Positions 19,562-28,809 of a DNA stretch of 64,000 nucleotides are shown here, in pieces. This DNA comes from SAR324 cluster bacterium (lineage in GTDB: Bacteria > SAR324 > XYD2-FULL-50-16 > HCM1), in assembly GCA_002995645.1 (NCBI GenBank), contig PUHO01000006.1:66690-130689 (forward strand), given 5' to 3'. Made by a program: the position numbers and the translations under genes. Position 1 is the first letter of the stretch. Each line of letters begins with the position of its first letter. The notes beneath the pieces are model-generated. The model was not told the DNA's origin, did not search any database, and was given only the letters and a program-made list of their open reading frames with translations.

Positions 19562-20422
19562 TTAATTTCTTTTTTTTACAATATAATTCATAGGATTAAC
19601 AGCTTGGTCATTAAGCCGTACTTCATAATGAACATGATTTCCTGTTGATCGCCCCGTGCTACCAACATAACCAATAACGTCATAGCGATGCACAAAATCA
19701 CCTACCTGTACGTTAAAACCAGACATGTGACCATATCGCGTTACTATATTATAGCCATGATCAATAATTACCATTCTACCATAGGCACCGTTAATCCCGG
19801 CCATTACGACTCTACCGTCTGCCGGCGCATAAATAGGCGTCCCTAAAGGAACGGCAAAATCAAGACCTTCATGCATATGCTGTTTTAAAGTAAACGGATC
19901 CGTACGCATGCCAAAAGGCGAAGATATCCTTCCACCAGACACAACACGAATGGACGGGGTTCGTCTAAGACGAAATCTATTTTCTTGCATTAACGTTTGT
20001 TCACGAAACAAGTTAATTTCCAAGATTTTTACATTGTTTTTAATTGTTTTTAATTGATCAAATGACTTGCCCGTATATTTCACTTCCACTTTTGGTGAGT
20101 TTTTAAGCCAGTCTGCTTGCAAATTATGTAATGTTTGCAATCGATACAACAATTTTGAAGTGTCTGTTATTTCTCTCTTTTTTTCTACAATAGCAACGTT
20201 CATTCTTTGCAATTCAAATTCTTGCAAAACCACTTGCTTTTTTATCTGCAATTGTTGTTCTTTTCGTTGTATTTGATTTGTATAATTCCATATAACAAAC
20301 AAAGTTATAACAAACAAAACCAACGCAGATATAAGCCCTCCCATTGCTTTTGTGTAAGACAAACGATATTGCTTTAATTTTCCGGTATGAGAAAAAATAA
20401 CGTTAAAGGTAATATATTTCAT
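19562..20422 (-). CDS. M23-family metallopeptidase, membrane anchored
   Basis: A cell-wall endopeptidase that cuts peptidoglycan cross-links. The N-terminus has a short strand-like cytoplasmic stretch (KYITFNVIFSHTGKLKQYRL), one membrane helix (about residues 27-48) and a coiled coil. The C-terminal lysostaphin-like domain follows with GGRISSPFGMR, the zinc ligands HEGLD, and GNHVHYEVRL. I chose the ATG at 20422; a frame-extending TTG at 20446 would add eight residues that look non-native. Such coiled-coil M23 proteins work in cell shape or division and often partner with bactofilins; one is encoded at 45048. Confidence 0.93.
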   Translation of the reverse strand: MKYITFNVIFSHTGKLKQYRLSYTKAMGGLISALVLFVITLFVIWNYTNQIQRKEQQLQIKKQVVLQEFELQRMNVAIVEKKREITDTSKLLYRLQTLHNLQADWLKNSPKVEVKYTGKSFDQLKTIKNNVKILEINLFREQTLMQENRFRLRRTPSIRVVSGGRISSPFGMRTDPFTLKQHMHEGLDFAVPLGTPIYAPADGRVVMAGINGAYGRMVIIDHGYNIVTRYGHMSGFNVQVGDFVHRYDVIGYVGSTGRSTGNHVHYEVRLNDQAVNPMNYIVKKRN

Positions 20423-20494
20423 AAAACTGAATAATCGACAACCCAAATACTTTCACTTGCTAAAACAAGCGTACTTATTTAAACTTAAATATAA

Positions 20495-20523
20495 TTGACA
20501 TTATAATTGTATCTTTAGCTAAT
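20495..20523 (+). promoter_or_regulatory. Candidate sigma-70 promoter of the DUF2851 gene
   Basis: A consensus TTGACA (20495-20500) is followed after exactly 17 bases by GCTAAT (20518-20523), which matches TATAAT at four of six positions. Transcription would begin only a few bases before the ATG at 20535, implying a nearly leaderless message. No Shine-Dalgarno is present there. Confidence 0.4.
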
Positions 20524-20534
20524 TGCAACAAAAT

Positions 20535-21872
20535 ATGCCGACAAAATTACAACAAACAACAGCAGGCGTGCCCCTAGAAATAGAATCGCTTTGCAACTTA
20601 TGGTATGCTTTATCCTCTGCAAAAGAAATCGTATACGCACAAAATCAAACTTACGTGACTTTGCTTAAATCCGGCGTATTTTCTACGATAAACAACATTA
20701 CTTTCCAAGATGCCCAAGTCTCAATGCAAGGAGAGACAAAATATTACTCCGTTTTGTTTTCTGCTGAAAATTTAGAAGAAAAAGAACAAAACGTAATTTT
20801 GTTTATAGATCAAAAACAAAGCCAACAAATATTCCCGCAACATTGGATTATCATTAATATACATAATGAAAAAAATCAATCTATTATAGCAAATTATAAT
20901 AAATATATAGATCGACTGGGATTTTGCGGTTTACTGCACCACACTACCCCCAAATCAAAAGTACTTAATTTTATATTAAACGCAGCGGAAGAAAGACAGC
21001 TTTCCCATGCTAAGACCCTTCTTCAATCTATAAAAGATTCTAATCTCTCCACATGGGAACAAGTTTTATTTGAACAAACTTGCTATTATCTTGGCAAACC
21101 TTCCTATAGTCCCCCTCTGCTTGCTTTTGCACAAAAACAAAACTTTGAACGTATACAACAAAGCTTTGACCAACCTTTAGAAAAAACTAAACAAGAAATA
21201 CTTGGCAATTGGTTATTTAGCAATAATCTTTTAGCTCCTAAAACGCATTATAACCTAGTATATCAAAAGCAATGGGAACACTTCCCGGTAGTAACGCAAA
21301 GAGAAACGTTGCAACACAAAGGGCGTCCGGCAAATCATCCTATTCGTTTATTTGTCGGTTTATTCTATCATTTAAACTACGTATGCAAAAAAGGAATTTT
21401 TACAACTTGGTTAGCTTGCTTGCAAAACATTTTTTCTATGATTGAAAAGAATCAATTTTCGCAACGATTATTACAACAAGAATTAAACAAACTATTTCCT
21501 ATGCCGGAAGAAGAAGGTTTATATCGCTATTACCTGCCAACAAGTTTAACTGAAATGAAAAAACCTATGAAATGTATAGGAACGCAAAAACAAATTATTA
21601 TTTTTATTAACGTTATTATTCCCGTATTTTTAGCATGGAGCCTGCAAACAAAAGAAAAAGACTTACAACGTATACTTTTAGCCATATTTTTAGTTTTTCC
21701 TTATGAAACAGAAAATCATAAAATTAAAATCATCAAAAAGAAGCTAGCTTGTACACAGAAATACAATAATTTAGCACTACATCAAGGATTAATCCAACTA
21801 TTTGATTCCTATTGTGGAAAAGCAAAGCAACAATGTTCTACTTGCTTACTGCCGTTTGTCCTTCAAAACTAA
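20535..21872 (+). CDS. DUF2851 family protein
   Basis: A cytoplasmic protein of 445 residues from the ATG at 20535 (a TTG twelve bases earlier is also in frame). It shows features I associate with DUF2851. These are GRPANHPIRLFVGLF (near residue 260), the segment IIIFINVIIPVFLAW (near 360), the NNLALHQGLIQLFDSYC stretch and a Cys cluster at the end (YCGKAKQQCSTC). The family is widespread in Bacteroidetes and related groups and its function is unknown. It is divergent from the M23 gene and precedes the skp-lpx operon by 127 bases. Confidence 0.78.
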   Translation: MPTKLQQTTAGVPLEIESLCNLWYALSSAKEIVYAQNQTYVTLLKSGVFSTINNITFQDAQVSMQGETKYYSVLFSAENLEEKEQNVILFIDQKQSQQIFPQHWIIINIHNEKNQSIIANYNKYIDRLGFCGLLHHTTPKSKVLNFILNAAEERQLSHAKTLLQSIKDSNLSTWEQVLFEQTCYYLGKPSYSPPLLAFAQKQNFERIQQSFDQPLEKTKQEILGNWLFSNNLLAPKTHYNLVYQKQWEHFPVVTQRETLQHKGRPANHPIRLFVGLFYHLNYVCKKGIFTTWLACLQNIFSMIEKNQFSQRLLQQELNKLFPMPEEEGLYRYYLPTSLTEMKKPMKCIGTQKQIIIFINVIIPVFLAWSLQTKEKDLQRILLAIFLVFPYETENHKIKIIKKKLACTQKYNNLALHQGLIQLFDSYCGKAKQQCSTCLLPFVLQN

Positions 21873-21999
21873 TACCCTTTATAGAAATATAACATTTAAC
21901 TTGACGTATTATACTATTTTAAGATAAGCATAGTTTATAGTATTTAAGTTTAAATTTGATTTAAACATTAAAAAACAATGTATATATTAAACTGATTTT

Positions 22000-22518
22000 A
22001 TGAAAAAATTATTATACCTTATTGTATTTGTTTCTCTTTTTGCATTCCCTTTTAATTTAAGCGCAGCAAATTTCAAAATAGGGATTGTTGACATGCAACA
22101 AATCATTCAAACGTCCAAAGTAGGGCAACAAATCCTTGCTAAATTAAAAAAACAAGCTGCTACTAAAAAAGCAACGTTAGAAAAAAAAGGCAGCAATCTA
22201 CAAAAGAAACAACAAGAATTACAAAACTCCGTTGTTTTAAGCCCACAAGCAAGAAAAAAGAAACAAACTGAAATCATGGAAATGCAACAATCTTTGCAAA
22301 TGGAATTTGCAAATGCGCAACGTGAGTTTCAAACAAAAGAAATGGAAGAAACGAAAATAATTATTGGGCAAGTACAAAAAATTATTGCTGTTTATGCAAA
22401 ACAAAAAGCTTACGATTTGATTGTAGAAAAGACCTTATACACGGCAATTCTATATTCAAAAAACAAACCGACAAACATTACTAAAATTATTTTAAAGCAA
22501 TATAACGCAGCACATTAG
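22000..22518 (+). CDS. skp: Periplasmic chaperone Skp/OmpH
   Basis: A 172-residue periplasmic chaperone for outer-membrane proteins. A signal peptide (MKKLLYLIVFVSLFAFPFN) with cleavage after LSAA is followed by the typical FKIGIVDMQQIIQTSKVGQQ strand. Two long lysine- and glutamine-rich helices form the coiled-coil tentacles, and the C-terminal strand reads AYDLIVEKTLYTAILYS. It stands at the head of fabZ-lpxA-lpxB, the classical order. No clear Shine-Dalgarno sequence precedes the ATG. Confidence 0.92.
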   Translation: MKKLLYLIVFVSLFAFPFNLSAANFKIGIVDMQQIIQTSKVGQQILAKLKKQAATKKATLEKKGSNLQKKQQELQNSVVLSPQARKKKQTEIMEMQQSLQMEFANAQREFQTKEMEETKIIIGQVQKIIAVYAKQKAYDLIVEKTLYTAILYSKNKPTNITKIILKQYNAAH

Positions 22519-22556
22519 TAAAGTATTATTTTTAAGAACTACTTTGGAGTTTTATT

Positions 22557-22979
22557 ATGATGGATATTAACGAAATTAAATTGCACTTAAAACATAGGTA
22601 CCCATTCTTATTAATTGATCGAGTCCTAGAAATAATTCCAACAAAATATGTTAAATCTTTAAAGAACGTGACTATCAACGAACCTTTCTTTCAAGGACAT
22701 TTTCCGGATATGCCAATTATGCCCGGCGTGCTTCTTATTGAAATGTTAGCGCAAAATGCCGGTCTTGGTAGTATTAAAGGCGAAGAAGGCGAGCATTCTT
22801 TACTAGTTAGCGTTAAGAACAGTGTTTTCAAAAAACCGGTAGTACCGGGGGATCAATTAATTTTAGAATCTTCTATAACAGGACAAAAAGGAAAGTTTTT
22901 CATTACAGAAAATAAAGCCTCAGTAGATGGCAACGTCGTAGTAAAATGCGAAATATGGTTAACGTTCTCCAAAATATAG
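22557..22979 (+). CDS. fabZ: 3-hydroxyacyl-ACP dehydratase FabZ
   Basis: FabZ removes water from 3-hydroxyacyl-ACP in fatty acid elongation and competes with lipid A synthesis for the same substrate, which explains its place next to lpxA. The hot-dog fold of 140 residues has HRYPFLLIDRV near residue 13 and the active-site segment FQGHFPDMPIMPGV, with catalytic His48 and Glu62. A GGAG site precedes the tandem ATGs; the second, three bases later, is equally possible as the start. Confidence 0.97.
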   Translation: MMDINEIKLHLKHRYPFLLIDRVLEIIPTKYVKSLKNVTINEPFFQGHFPDMPIMPGVLLIEMLAQNAGLGSIKGEEGEHSLLVSVKNSVFKKPVVPGDQLILESSITGQKGKFFITENKASVDGNVVVKCEIWLTFSKI

Positions 22980-23000
22980 ATTAATTTATAAAATTATATC

Positions 23001-23792
23001 ATGATACACCCTACTGCCATTATTGATCCTTCAGCTGTAGTTCCTGATTCTAATTCTATTGGAGCTCATGTTATTATTGGAGCTAACGTTGTTTTAGGCG
23101 AAAATAATACGCTTCATCATCATGCGCAAATTGTTGGTAATTGCACTGTAGGGGATAATAATCAATTCTTTCCTTTTTCCCTTGTAGCACTACCACCACA
23201 AGATATTAGCTATAGAGAAGAAAATACACATAACGACTCTTTCCTTACTATTGGAAACAATAATATTTTACGTGAATATATCACAGTACATCGCGGTACA
23301 AAAAAATATGATTCTGATGGTATTACAAAAATTGGCAATGATAATTTACTTTTAACGGCAACGCACATTGCACATGACGTACAGGTACATAATAACGTTA
23401 TCGTTTCTGGTGGCGTGATTGCCGGACATGTGATTCTAGAAGACCATGCTATTATTGGTTTATGCTCTGCTGTACACCAGTTTTGCCATATAGGACAATA
23501 TGCCATGATTAGCGGTATGTCTTTTGTCTCAGCCGATATCCCCCCGTTTGCTATTTGTAACAATAATAATATACGAGGTATTAATATTATTGGCTTACAA
23601 AGAAATAATTTTACTGAAAAAACAATTGCCGCTCTTGCTTCTGCTTTTGCTTTCCTTAGATCAAATAAATTACTATATACTGAGTCGCTTAAGCAAATAC
23701 AAAAAGATCTAGGCAGCTACCATGAAATACAGCAACTTCTATCCTTTCTTACGCAGTCCAAAAGAAAAGCGAATTTTAAAAAACTAGATTAG
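23001..23792 (+). CDS. lpxA: UDP-N-acetylglucosamine O-acyltransferase LpxA
   Basis: The first enzyme of lipid A synthesis, transferring an R-3-hydroxyacyl chain from ACP to UDP-GlcNAc. The 263 residues show the hexapeptide repeat of a left-handed beta helix (VIIGANVVLGENNTL and so on). The catalytic His125 lies in HIAHDVQVHNNVI, at the same number as in E. coli, and a C-terminal helical domain follows. It lies 21 bases after fabZ and 11 bases before lpxB. No LpxI-type hydrolase gene lies between lpxA and lpxB. Confidence 0.97.
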   Translation: MIHPTAIIDPSAVVPDSNSIGAHVIIGANVVLGENNTLHHHAQIVGNCTVGDNNQFFPFSLVALPPQDISYREENTHNDSFLTIGNNNILREYITVHRGTKKYDSDGITKIGNDNLLLTATHIAHDVQVHNNVIVSGGVIAGHVILEDHAIIGLCSAVHQFCHIGQYAMISGMSFVSADIPPFAICNNNNIRGINIIGLQRNNFTEKTIAALASAFAFLRSNKLLYTESLKQIQKDLGSYHEIQQLLSFLTQSKRKANFKKLD

Positions 23793-23803
23793 TACTTCTT
23801 ACT

Positions 23804-24970
23804 ATGAAAGCGTCTCCTAAAATTATGTTTCTTGCTGGTGAAACGTCTAGTAGCGTGCACCTTAGCCGTGTCATTCATCATTTAAAAACGATCCTTCCTA
23901 ATGCTATTATGTTAGGAACCGGTGGCGATGATATGAAAAAAGAAGGTGTTTACCTTTACTACACAATGAAAGACCTTGAAGTAATGGGCTTGTTTAACAT
24001 TCTTCCTCGTTTATTCTCTCTTATAAAAATCTTTAATCATCTACTTGAAGTAGTTGAAACAGAAAAACCGGATATTATTGTTCTTGCCGATTATCCCGGA
24101 TTTAATTTGCGATTTATTAAAAAACTAAAAAAAGTTAAAAAACTCAATATTCCTATTGTTTATTATATTCCGCCTATTAAATCTATTTTTACAGGAAAAA
24201 GAAAAATCCGCACCTTACATAAATACGTTGATTATAATATCCCTCTTTTTGCTAAAGAAGACGCTTTATTAAAAAAATATCATTGTAAGTCTCATTTTTT
24301 TGGTAATCCTTTAGTTGACGGCATGCATATTTCGTTAACTAAACAAGAATTTATTACAAAATATAATCTTCCTGAAAATAAACGTATTGTTTCTTTATTT
24401 CCGGGAAGTCGCCACAGTGAACTTGTACACAGTATCCCATTCTTGTTAAAAACAGTTGCTAAGTTAACGGCAAAATATGATGATCTGACTTTTATTATGC
24501 CTATATCTGCTAGCAACACGCCTTTTGTTAAGTCTAAACTAAGTCACTATCCTATTCAAATTATTACAGATGATACGTATAACGCGATTAATGCTTCTTA
24601 TGTAGCTCTTAACATGAGCGGAACGTTAACACTAGAGCTTATGTTGCTTAACTGCATATCCGTTACTTTCTATGCGGCTTCTTTTTTGGAAAACCTATTT
24701 TTTCGTTTTGTTGTTTTTCTTGCGCATATTAAAAAAATTAAACCTTTTATATCACTTACGAATATCCTTAACGATTCTCTAATTGTACCGGAAGTCCTAC
24801 CTTATAAAGTAACGCCGGCTACACTTTATAAACTTATTGCTTTGTATTTAGACCACCCTAGTGAATTTCCTATTATTAAAAAACAATTTACTACTATTAA
24901 GCCTTTACTAGGATCGGAAGGAGCATATCAAAATACAGCTAAATTTATTGCTAAACTTATTCAGATCTAG
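23804..24970 (+). CDS. lpxB: Lipid-A-disaccharide synthase LpxB, divergent
   Basis: A GT19 glycosyltransferase that joins UDP-diacylglucosamine and lipid X. The 388-residue length, GNPLVDG, FPGSRHSEL, MSGTLTLEL, TNIL and IVPEVLP segments all fit, as does the Asp in ADYPGFN, which aligns with an essential residue of the family. Two hallmarks are altered: the N-terminal GEASGD motif reads GETSSS, and the YYVSPQVWAW block reads YYIPPIKSIF. Synteny after lpxA supports the call. The enzyme may be active with an altered acceptor site, or a related transferase. Confidence 0.85.
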   Translation: MKASPKIMFLAGETSSSVHLSRVIHHLKTILPNAIMLGTGGDDMKKEGVYLYYTMKDLEVMGLFNILPRLFSLIKIFNHLLEVVETEKPDIIVLADYPGFNLRFIKKLKKVKKLNIPIVYYIPPIKSIFTGKRKIRTLHKYVDYNIPLFAKEDALLKKYHCKSHFFGNPLVDGMHISLTKQEFITKYNLPENKRIVSLFPGSRHSELVHSIPFLLKTVAKLTAKYDDLTFIMPISASNTPFVKSKLSHYPIQIITDDTYNAINASYVALNMSGTLTLELMLLNCISVTFYAASFLENLFFRFVVFLAHIKKIKPFISLTNILNDSLIVPEVLPYKVTPATLYKLIALYLDHPSEFPIIKKQFTTIKPLLGSEGAYQNTAKFIAKLIQI

Positions 24971-25025
24971 TATACTGAGTATAGTAAAATTTAACTATAG
25001 TATCTATTTTGAATCGTATGGACAT

Positions 25026-25670
25026 ATGCCGTATAAAATAATACTACTCATATTCATTTTAATATATGCTAATTGTAGTGTTCCTTTATACGCACAAAAC
25101 AAATCAAATACAAAGCGTTATTACCTGAGTAAAGAAAAGCTATCAAGACATTCTAGTTTATTAGATACATTAAGTTATTTAATAAAAACAAATTCAACGT
25201 TTAACGCTGGCGTACATCTTTATGGATGGAGTGAAGAAAAAGTAATCCATAATAGTATTGAAAGTTTTAGTCTTGGTTTTGACTATCGCATTGTCCAAGT
25301 TGGTATGCAGGTTTTTATTGGAAGATTTCAGCTAGAGCATTTTGATAAAGAACTTCCTATTAAATATCTATCTACTACTACGTATCTTGCGTTACGTTTT
25401 GGTAAACCGGATAAACCGAATCAAACTAGCTACTATTTACTTGCTGGACCGGCTTCTGTCTATTCGCAAATTGAACCAAAATCACTATCTTCTATTTCCG
25501 GAAATAATATAGGATTATTCTTAGGGGCTGGCATCGTTACATATTGGGATAGACTTGGTATTGGCTTACAATTTCATTGGATTGATTCCAAAACTAAACT
25601 AGCAAATACAAAAGCTTCCTATTATAATGGGACTAGAGATCTTCAACTTATATTTAAATGGCTTCTTTAA
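25026..25670 (+). CDS. Secreted, probably outer-membrane beta-barrel protein
   Basis: I start this gene at the ATG at 25026, giving 214 residues; a longer in-frame start at 24948 would overlap lpxB and add an unlikely prefix. A signal peptide (IILLIFILIYANCSVPLYAQ) precedes a mature part of alternating hydrophobic and polar strands such as SFSLGFDYRIVQVGMQVFIG and IGLFLGAGIVTYWDRLGIGL. It ends in LQLIFKWLL, an amphipathic final strand. No family was recognised. It overlaps the following lipoprotein gene by 13 bases, so the two are translationally coupled and may act together at the outer membrane. Confidence 0.7.
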   Translation: MPYKIILLIFILIYANCSVPLYAQNKSNTKRYYLSKEKLSRHSSLLDTLSYLIKTNSTFNAGVHLYGWSEEKVIHNSIESFSLGFDYRIVQVGMQVFIGRFQLEHFDKELPIKYLSTTTYLALRFGKPDKPNQTSYYLLAGPASVYSQIEPKSLSSISGNNIGLFLGAGIVTYWDRLGIGLQFHWIDSKTKLANTKASYYNGTRDLQLIFKWLL

Positions 25671-27334
25671 TATTTCGTTTTTTATATCTATGGAAGATAG
25701 TTGTTTTATATAGCTTACTATGTATACTTACTAGCTGTTATCATGATTCTAATCTAGCAGATAAACTATTAGAAATAGAAGAAGTAGACAACTATTTTGC
25801 TGCCATTAACTTCACTCCAACAACAAACACGGCAGTCAAAGGCGTATATCTTCTTTCGCTACATGGCTCACAAGCGCTTGCACCTGTACTTGTCCCGGCA
25901 AGTAAAACTATTTTTCCCGTTTTTCCTATACGAACTGAAGGGGATACTGTTTTTTCAGTATATAAACACTTTGATACGCCTTACCCCAATAACGAAGCTG
26001 TTTTTACGTTTGTTGCCCCGTTTCGTTCTAAAAACTTACCGAACACTATAGCAGAAACAGGATTTATACATCCTATTCCCATTGTTAGCGCTACAACCTA
26101 TCATTTTGATATAACAGGCCAAGCTGATCCCACTCCAGACACCTATAAAGTAACTTATCTAGAAGACACAAATATCCCTAAAGACGCGATACAAATAAAA
26201 CATCTTGCAAAAGACACGGAAACAATAACGTATCACTTTAAAATGTATCCTAATAATGAGAAAGAATATTATCTAGCAGGATATAACTATCAACTGACTT
26301 CTAGTTTTGATATGTTTAAAACAGAAAAAATTATCCGATCACGTATTTCAAACAATAGATTTGAACTCATTACAACAAGAACTAACTACAAAAACGGGAT
26401 ATTAGCCGATTTTCCACGTGAGTCTTTTGGGACAAAGCCATATGGAAAAAATGGAACAGATAGCGCTCAAATCCTAGAAATTGTTAAAAACATTTCTACC
26501 CCTATAGACTCGACACAAAATACAAGCACAACAACAACCTCCTATTATAACGGCGCTCTAACTATTGCTTTTCAAGAATTAGAAAAAGACGTATATTACA
26601 ATACAAAGCTAAAACTACTTCAATCAAAAGAAGTCCATAGCTGGTCTTTTGACAAAACTTTCGCAGATATAAAATATAATTATTCATTACAAAAAACAGA
26701 CTATGTCAACAATCCAAGTCAAGGGCTGTTTGGATTACCGGCACATACCGTTCAATTTACGTTTGTATCCGGCTTAGCTACACGTAATTGGGAAAAGTTA
26801 TATACATATAATACATGGGGATTGCCTAAAACCATACAGACGAAAGACACAACCGGCACAGTCACAGAAACAGAAGAGTTTACCTATGATGCAAAAAATC
26901 GCTTAACTAAGCAAGAAACAATAGATAATAAATTAAATCAGTGTAAAGATCAAAGTGAAAAAATAGAAAACGTATATACAGATATAGAAGAGAACCTAGA
27001 CTCTATCACAGAAAAAAAGTTTATTTGTAACACCGGGACCTATACGTTAACTTCGCAAAAAACAACGCATTATAGTACGGATCTCCAACCTACCGATATT
27101 ATTACCTATGATGTTTCAACAACTCCGGCAGAAGCTACGCAAGAAACGATTATTTCCTATTCTTATTATAAACAAAAAAAGCAAGAACAGTTTTTAGAGT
27201 TGCCTTCCAAAAAAGAATTATATAGAGTTCTCTATAGCTATGATGCTAATCATTTTTTTATTAGCGCGATTACAGTGGATCCCGATAATAATTTAACAAA
27301 AGGCTATGATCATAGTAGTTATGAATATAAATAA
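25658..27334 (+). CDS. Large lipoprotein with a YD-like repeat, unknown function
   Basis: A 558-residue lipoprotein with a hydrophobic leader and lipobox LTSC at about residue 27. The mature protein is beta rich and threonine rich. Near residues 385-430 it has an RHS/YD-like segment (YNTWGLPKTIQTKDTTGTVT then FTYDAKNRLTKQE), and similar strand pairs recur to the C-terminus (YSYDANHFFISAI). The YD segment suggests a surface beta-wrap but there is no RHS core motif or toxin tail. It is coupled to the barrel gene upstream and overlaps comF downstream. Confidence 0.72.
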   Translation: MASLIFRFLYLWKIVVLYSLLCILTSCYHDSNLADKLLEIEEVDNYFAAINFTPTTNTAVKGVYLLSLHGSQALAPVLVPASKTIFPVFPIRTEGDTVFSVYKHFDTPYPNNEAVFTFVAPFRSKNLPNTIAETGFIHPIPIVSATTYHFDITGQADPTPDTYKVTYLEDTNIPKDAIQIKHLAKDTETITYHFKMYPNNEKEYYLAGYNYQLTSSFDMFKTEKIIRSRISNNRFELITTRTNYKNGILADFPRESFGTKPYGKNGTDSAQILEIVKNISTPIDSTQNTSTTTTSYYNGALTIAFQELEKDVYYNTKLKLLQSKEVHSWSFDKTFADIKYNYSLQKTDYVNNPSQGLFGLPAHTVQFTFVSGLATRNWEKLYTYNTWGLPKTIQTKDTTGTVTETEEFTYDAKNRLTKQETIDNKLNQCKDQSEKIENVYTDIEENLDSITEKKFICNTGTYTLTSQKTTHYSTDLQPTDIITYDVSTTPAEATQETIISYSYYKQKKQEQFLELPSKKELYRVLYSYDANHFFISAITVDPDNNLTKGYDHSSYEYK

Positions 27335-28007
27335 TTTTCTTACTTCCTCTTTTTCTTTGCCCGGTTGGTGCTTACATTGTCAAAAATACCTTTATAAATC
27401 TTACGGTTTACCAATTTGTATTAGTTGTTATAAACGCATTGTATTTTGGGATAAAGCACTTTGTCCTTTATGTAATCATTTCCATCCTTATTTAGCTTGT
27501 GAAAACTCTACTACCCCTTATTTAAGCCAAGTATATGTTATTTGCCGCTATAATGAAATCTTGCATTCGCTTGTTACTAGCTTGAAATATAAAAAGAACT
27601 TACTTTCTAAAACTATTCTTGGGTTATTATTATCCCATTATATGCGAAACAACCAACAAGAATGGCACCAGTTTGAAGGTATGATCCCTATTCCTATTAA
27701 TAAACAAAGATTACGTACAAGAGGATTTAATCAAACTCATGTACTAGCATTAGCTCAATCTTATTTACCTATTTTATCTAATATATTAATTAAAACAAAA
27801 TACCATGCGCACCAAGCCGGACTTTCCCAAGAAGAGCGATCGCGCAATATTATCCGTTCTTTTACAATAAAAAAATCCCTTCCACCTAAAAAATATCTTC
27901 TTTTAGACGACGTTTTCACAACAGGGAATACTTTAAATGAAGCGGCACGTATTTTATTAGAAGCCGGCGCTAAGGAAGTATGCGCTATTACACTTGCACA
28001 TACGTAA
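27306..28007 (+). CDS. comF: ComF-family phosphoribosyltransferase-like protein
   Basis: A 233-residue protein with the ComF layout. N-terminal zinc-ribbon cysteines (CLHC, CISC, CPLC) are followed by a phosphoribosyltransferase fold with the PRPP loop LLLDDVFTTGNTL near residue 195 and the conserved PIPINKQRLRTRGFNQ. ComF helps import single-stranded DNA in naturally competent bacteria, and homologues (GntX) are widespread beyond them. Two ATGs are possible (27306 and 27321), and both overlap the preceding gene. comM at 51749 is the other competence-linked gene in the window. Confidence 0.92.
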   Translation: MIIVVMNINNFLTSSFSLPGWCLHCQKYLYKSYGLPICISCYKRIVFWDKALCPLCNHFHPYLACENSTTPYLSQVYVICRYNEILHSLVTSLKYKKNLLSKTILGLLLSHYMRNNQQEWHQFEGMIPIPINKQRLRTRGFNQTHVLALAQSYLPILSNILIKTKYHAHQAGLSQEERSRNIIRSFTIKKSLPPKKYLLLDDVFTTGNTLNEAARILLEAGAKEVCAITLAHT

Positions 28008-28010
28008 CAA

Positions 28011-28785
28011 AAATAATGCTATTAAGTTAGATACTTAATGTTTACTATCTTTTGAAAAAAGTTTGTCACCAATCAGCATAATCGGCACTTTTGTCATCAT
28101 GTATACAAAGCACAAAATAAACAAACTTAACATGACAAGACTAATAGCAAAATCATATAAAACTAAAATAATGCTATTAAGTTAGATACTTAATGTTTAC
28201 TATCTTTTGAAAAAAGTTTGTCACCAATCGGCATAATCGGCACTTTTGTCATCATGTATACAAAACACAAAATAAACAAACTTAACATGACAAGAGTAAT
28301 AGCAAAATCATATAAAACTAAAATAATGCTATTAAGTTAGATACTTAATGTTTACTATCTTTTGAAAAAAGTTTGTCATCAATCGGCATAATCGGTACTT
28401 TTGTCATCATGTATACAATGCACAAAATAAACAAACTTAACATGACAAGAGTAATAGCAAAATCATATAAAACGAAAATAATGCTATTAAGTTAGATACT
28501 TAATGTTTACTATCTGTTGAAAAAAGTTTGTCATCAATCGGCATAATCGCTACTTTTGTCATCATGTATACAAAACACAAAATAAACAAACTTAACATGA
28601 CAAGACTAATAGCAAAATCATATAAAACAAAAATAATGCTATTAAGTTAGATACTTAATCTTTACTATCTTTTGAAAAAAGTTTGTCACCAATCGGCATA
28701 ATCGCTACTTTTGTCATCATGTATACAAAACACAAAATAAACAAACTTAACATGACAAGACTAATAGCAAAATCATATAAAACTA
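28011..28785. repeat. Five 155-bp tandem copies of the actF 3' end
   Basis: Copies begin at 28011, 28166, 28321, 28476 and 28631; the sixth unit at 28786 is the genuine end of actF. The period is exactly 155 bases each time. Each unit contains the last 131 bases or so of actF, including its stop codon on the minus strand, and about 24 bases of flank. Copies differ at a few positions, and neighbours share variants (copies 3 and 4 have CATCAATCGG, copies 4 and 5 have AATCGCTAC), as expected of stepwise tandem expansion. The array fills the 800-base gap between convergent comF and actF. Confidence 0.97.
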
Positions 28786-28809
28786 AAATAATGCTATTAA
28801 GTTAGATAC

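Noticed and set aside
28011..28785. CRISPR array or C-terminal cassette store for actF
   Set aside because: Units are contiguous 155-base copies with no spacers, and copies are not in frame with the gene or with each other. No cas or recombinase gene is near.
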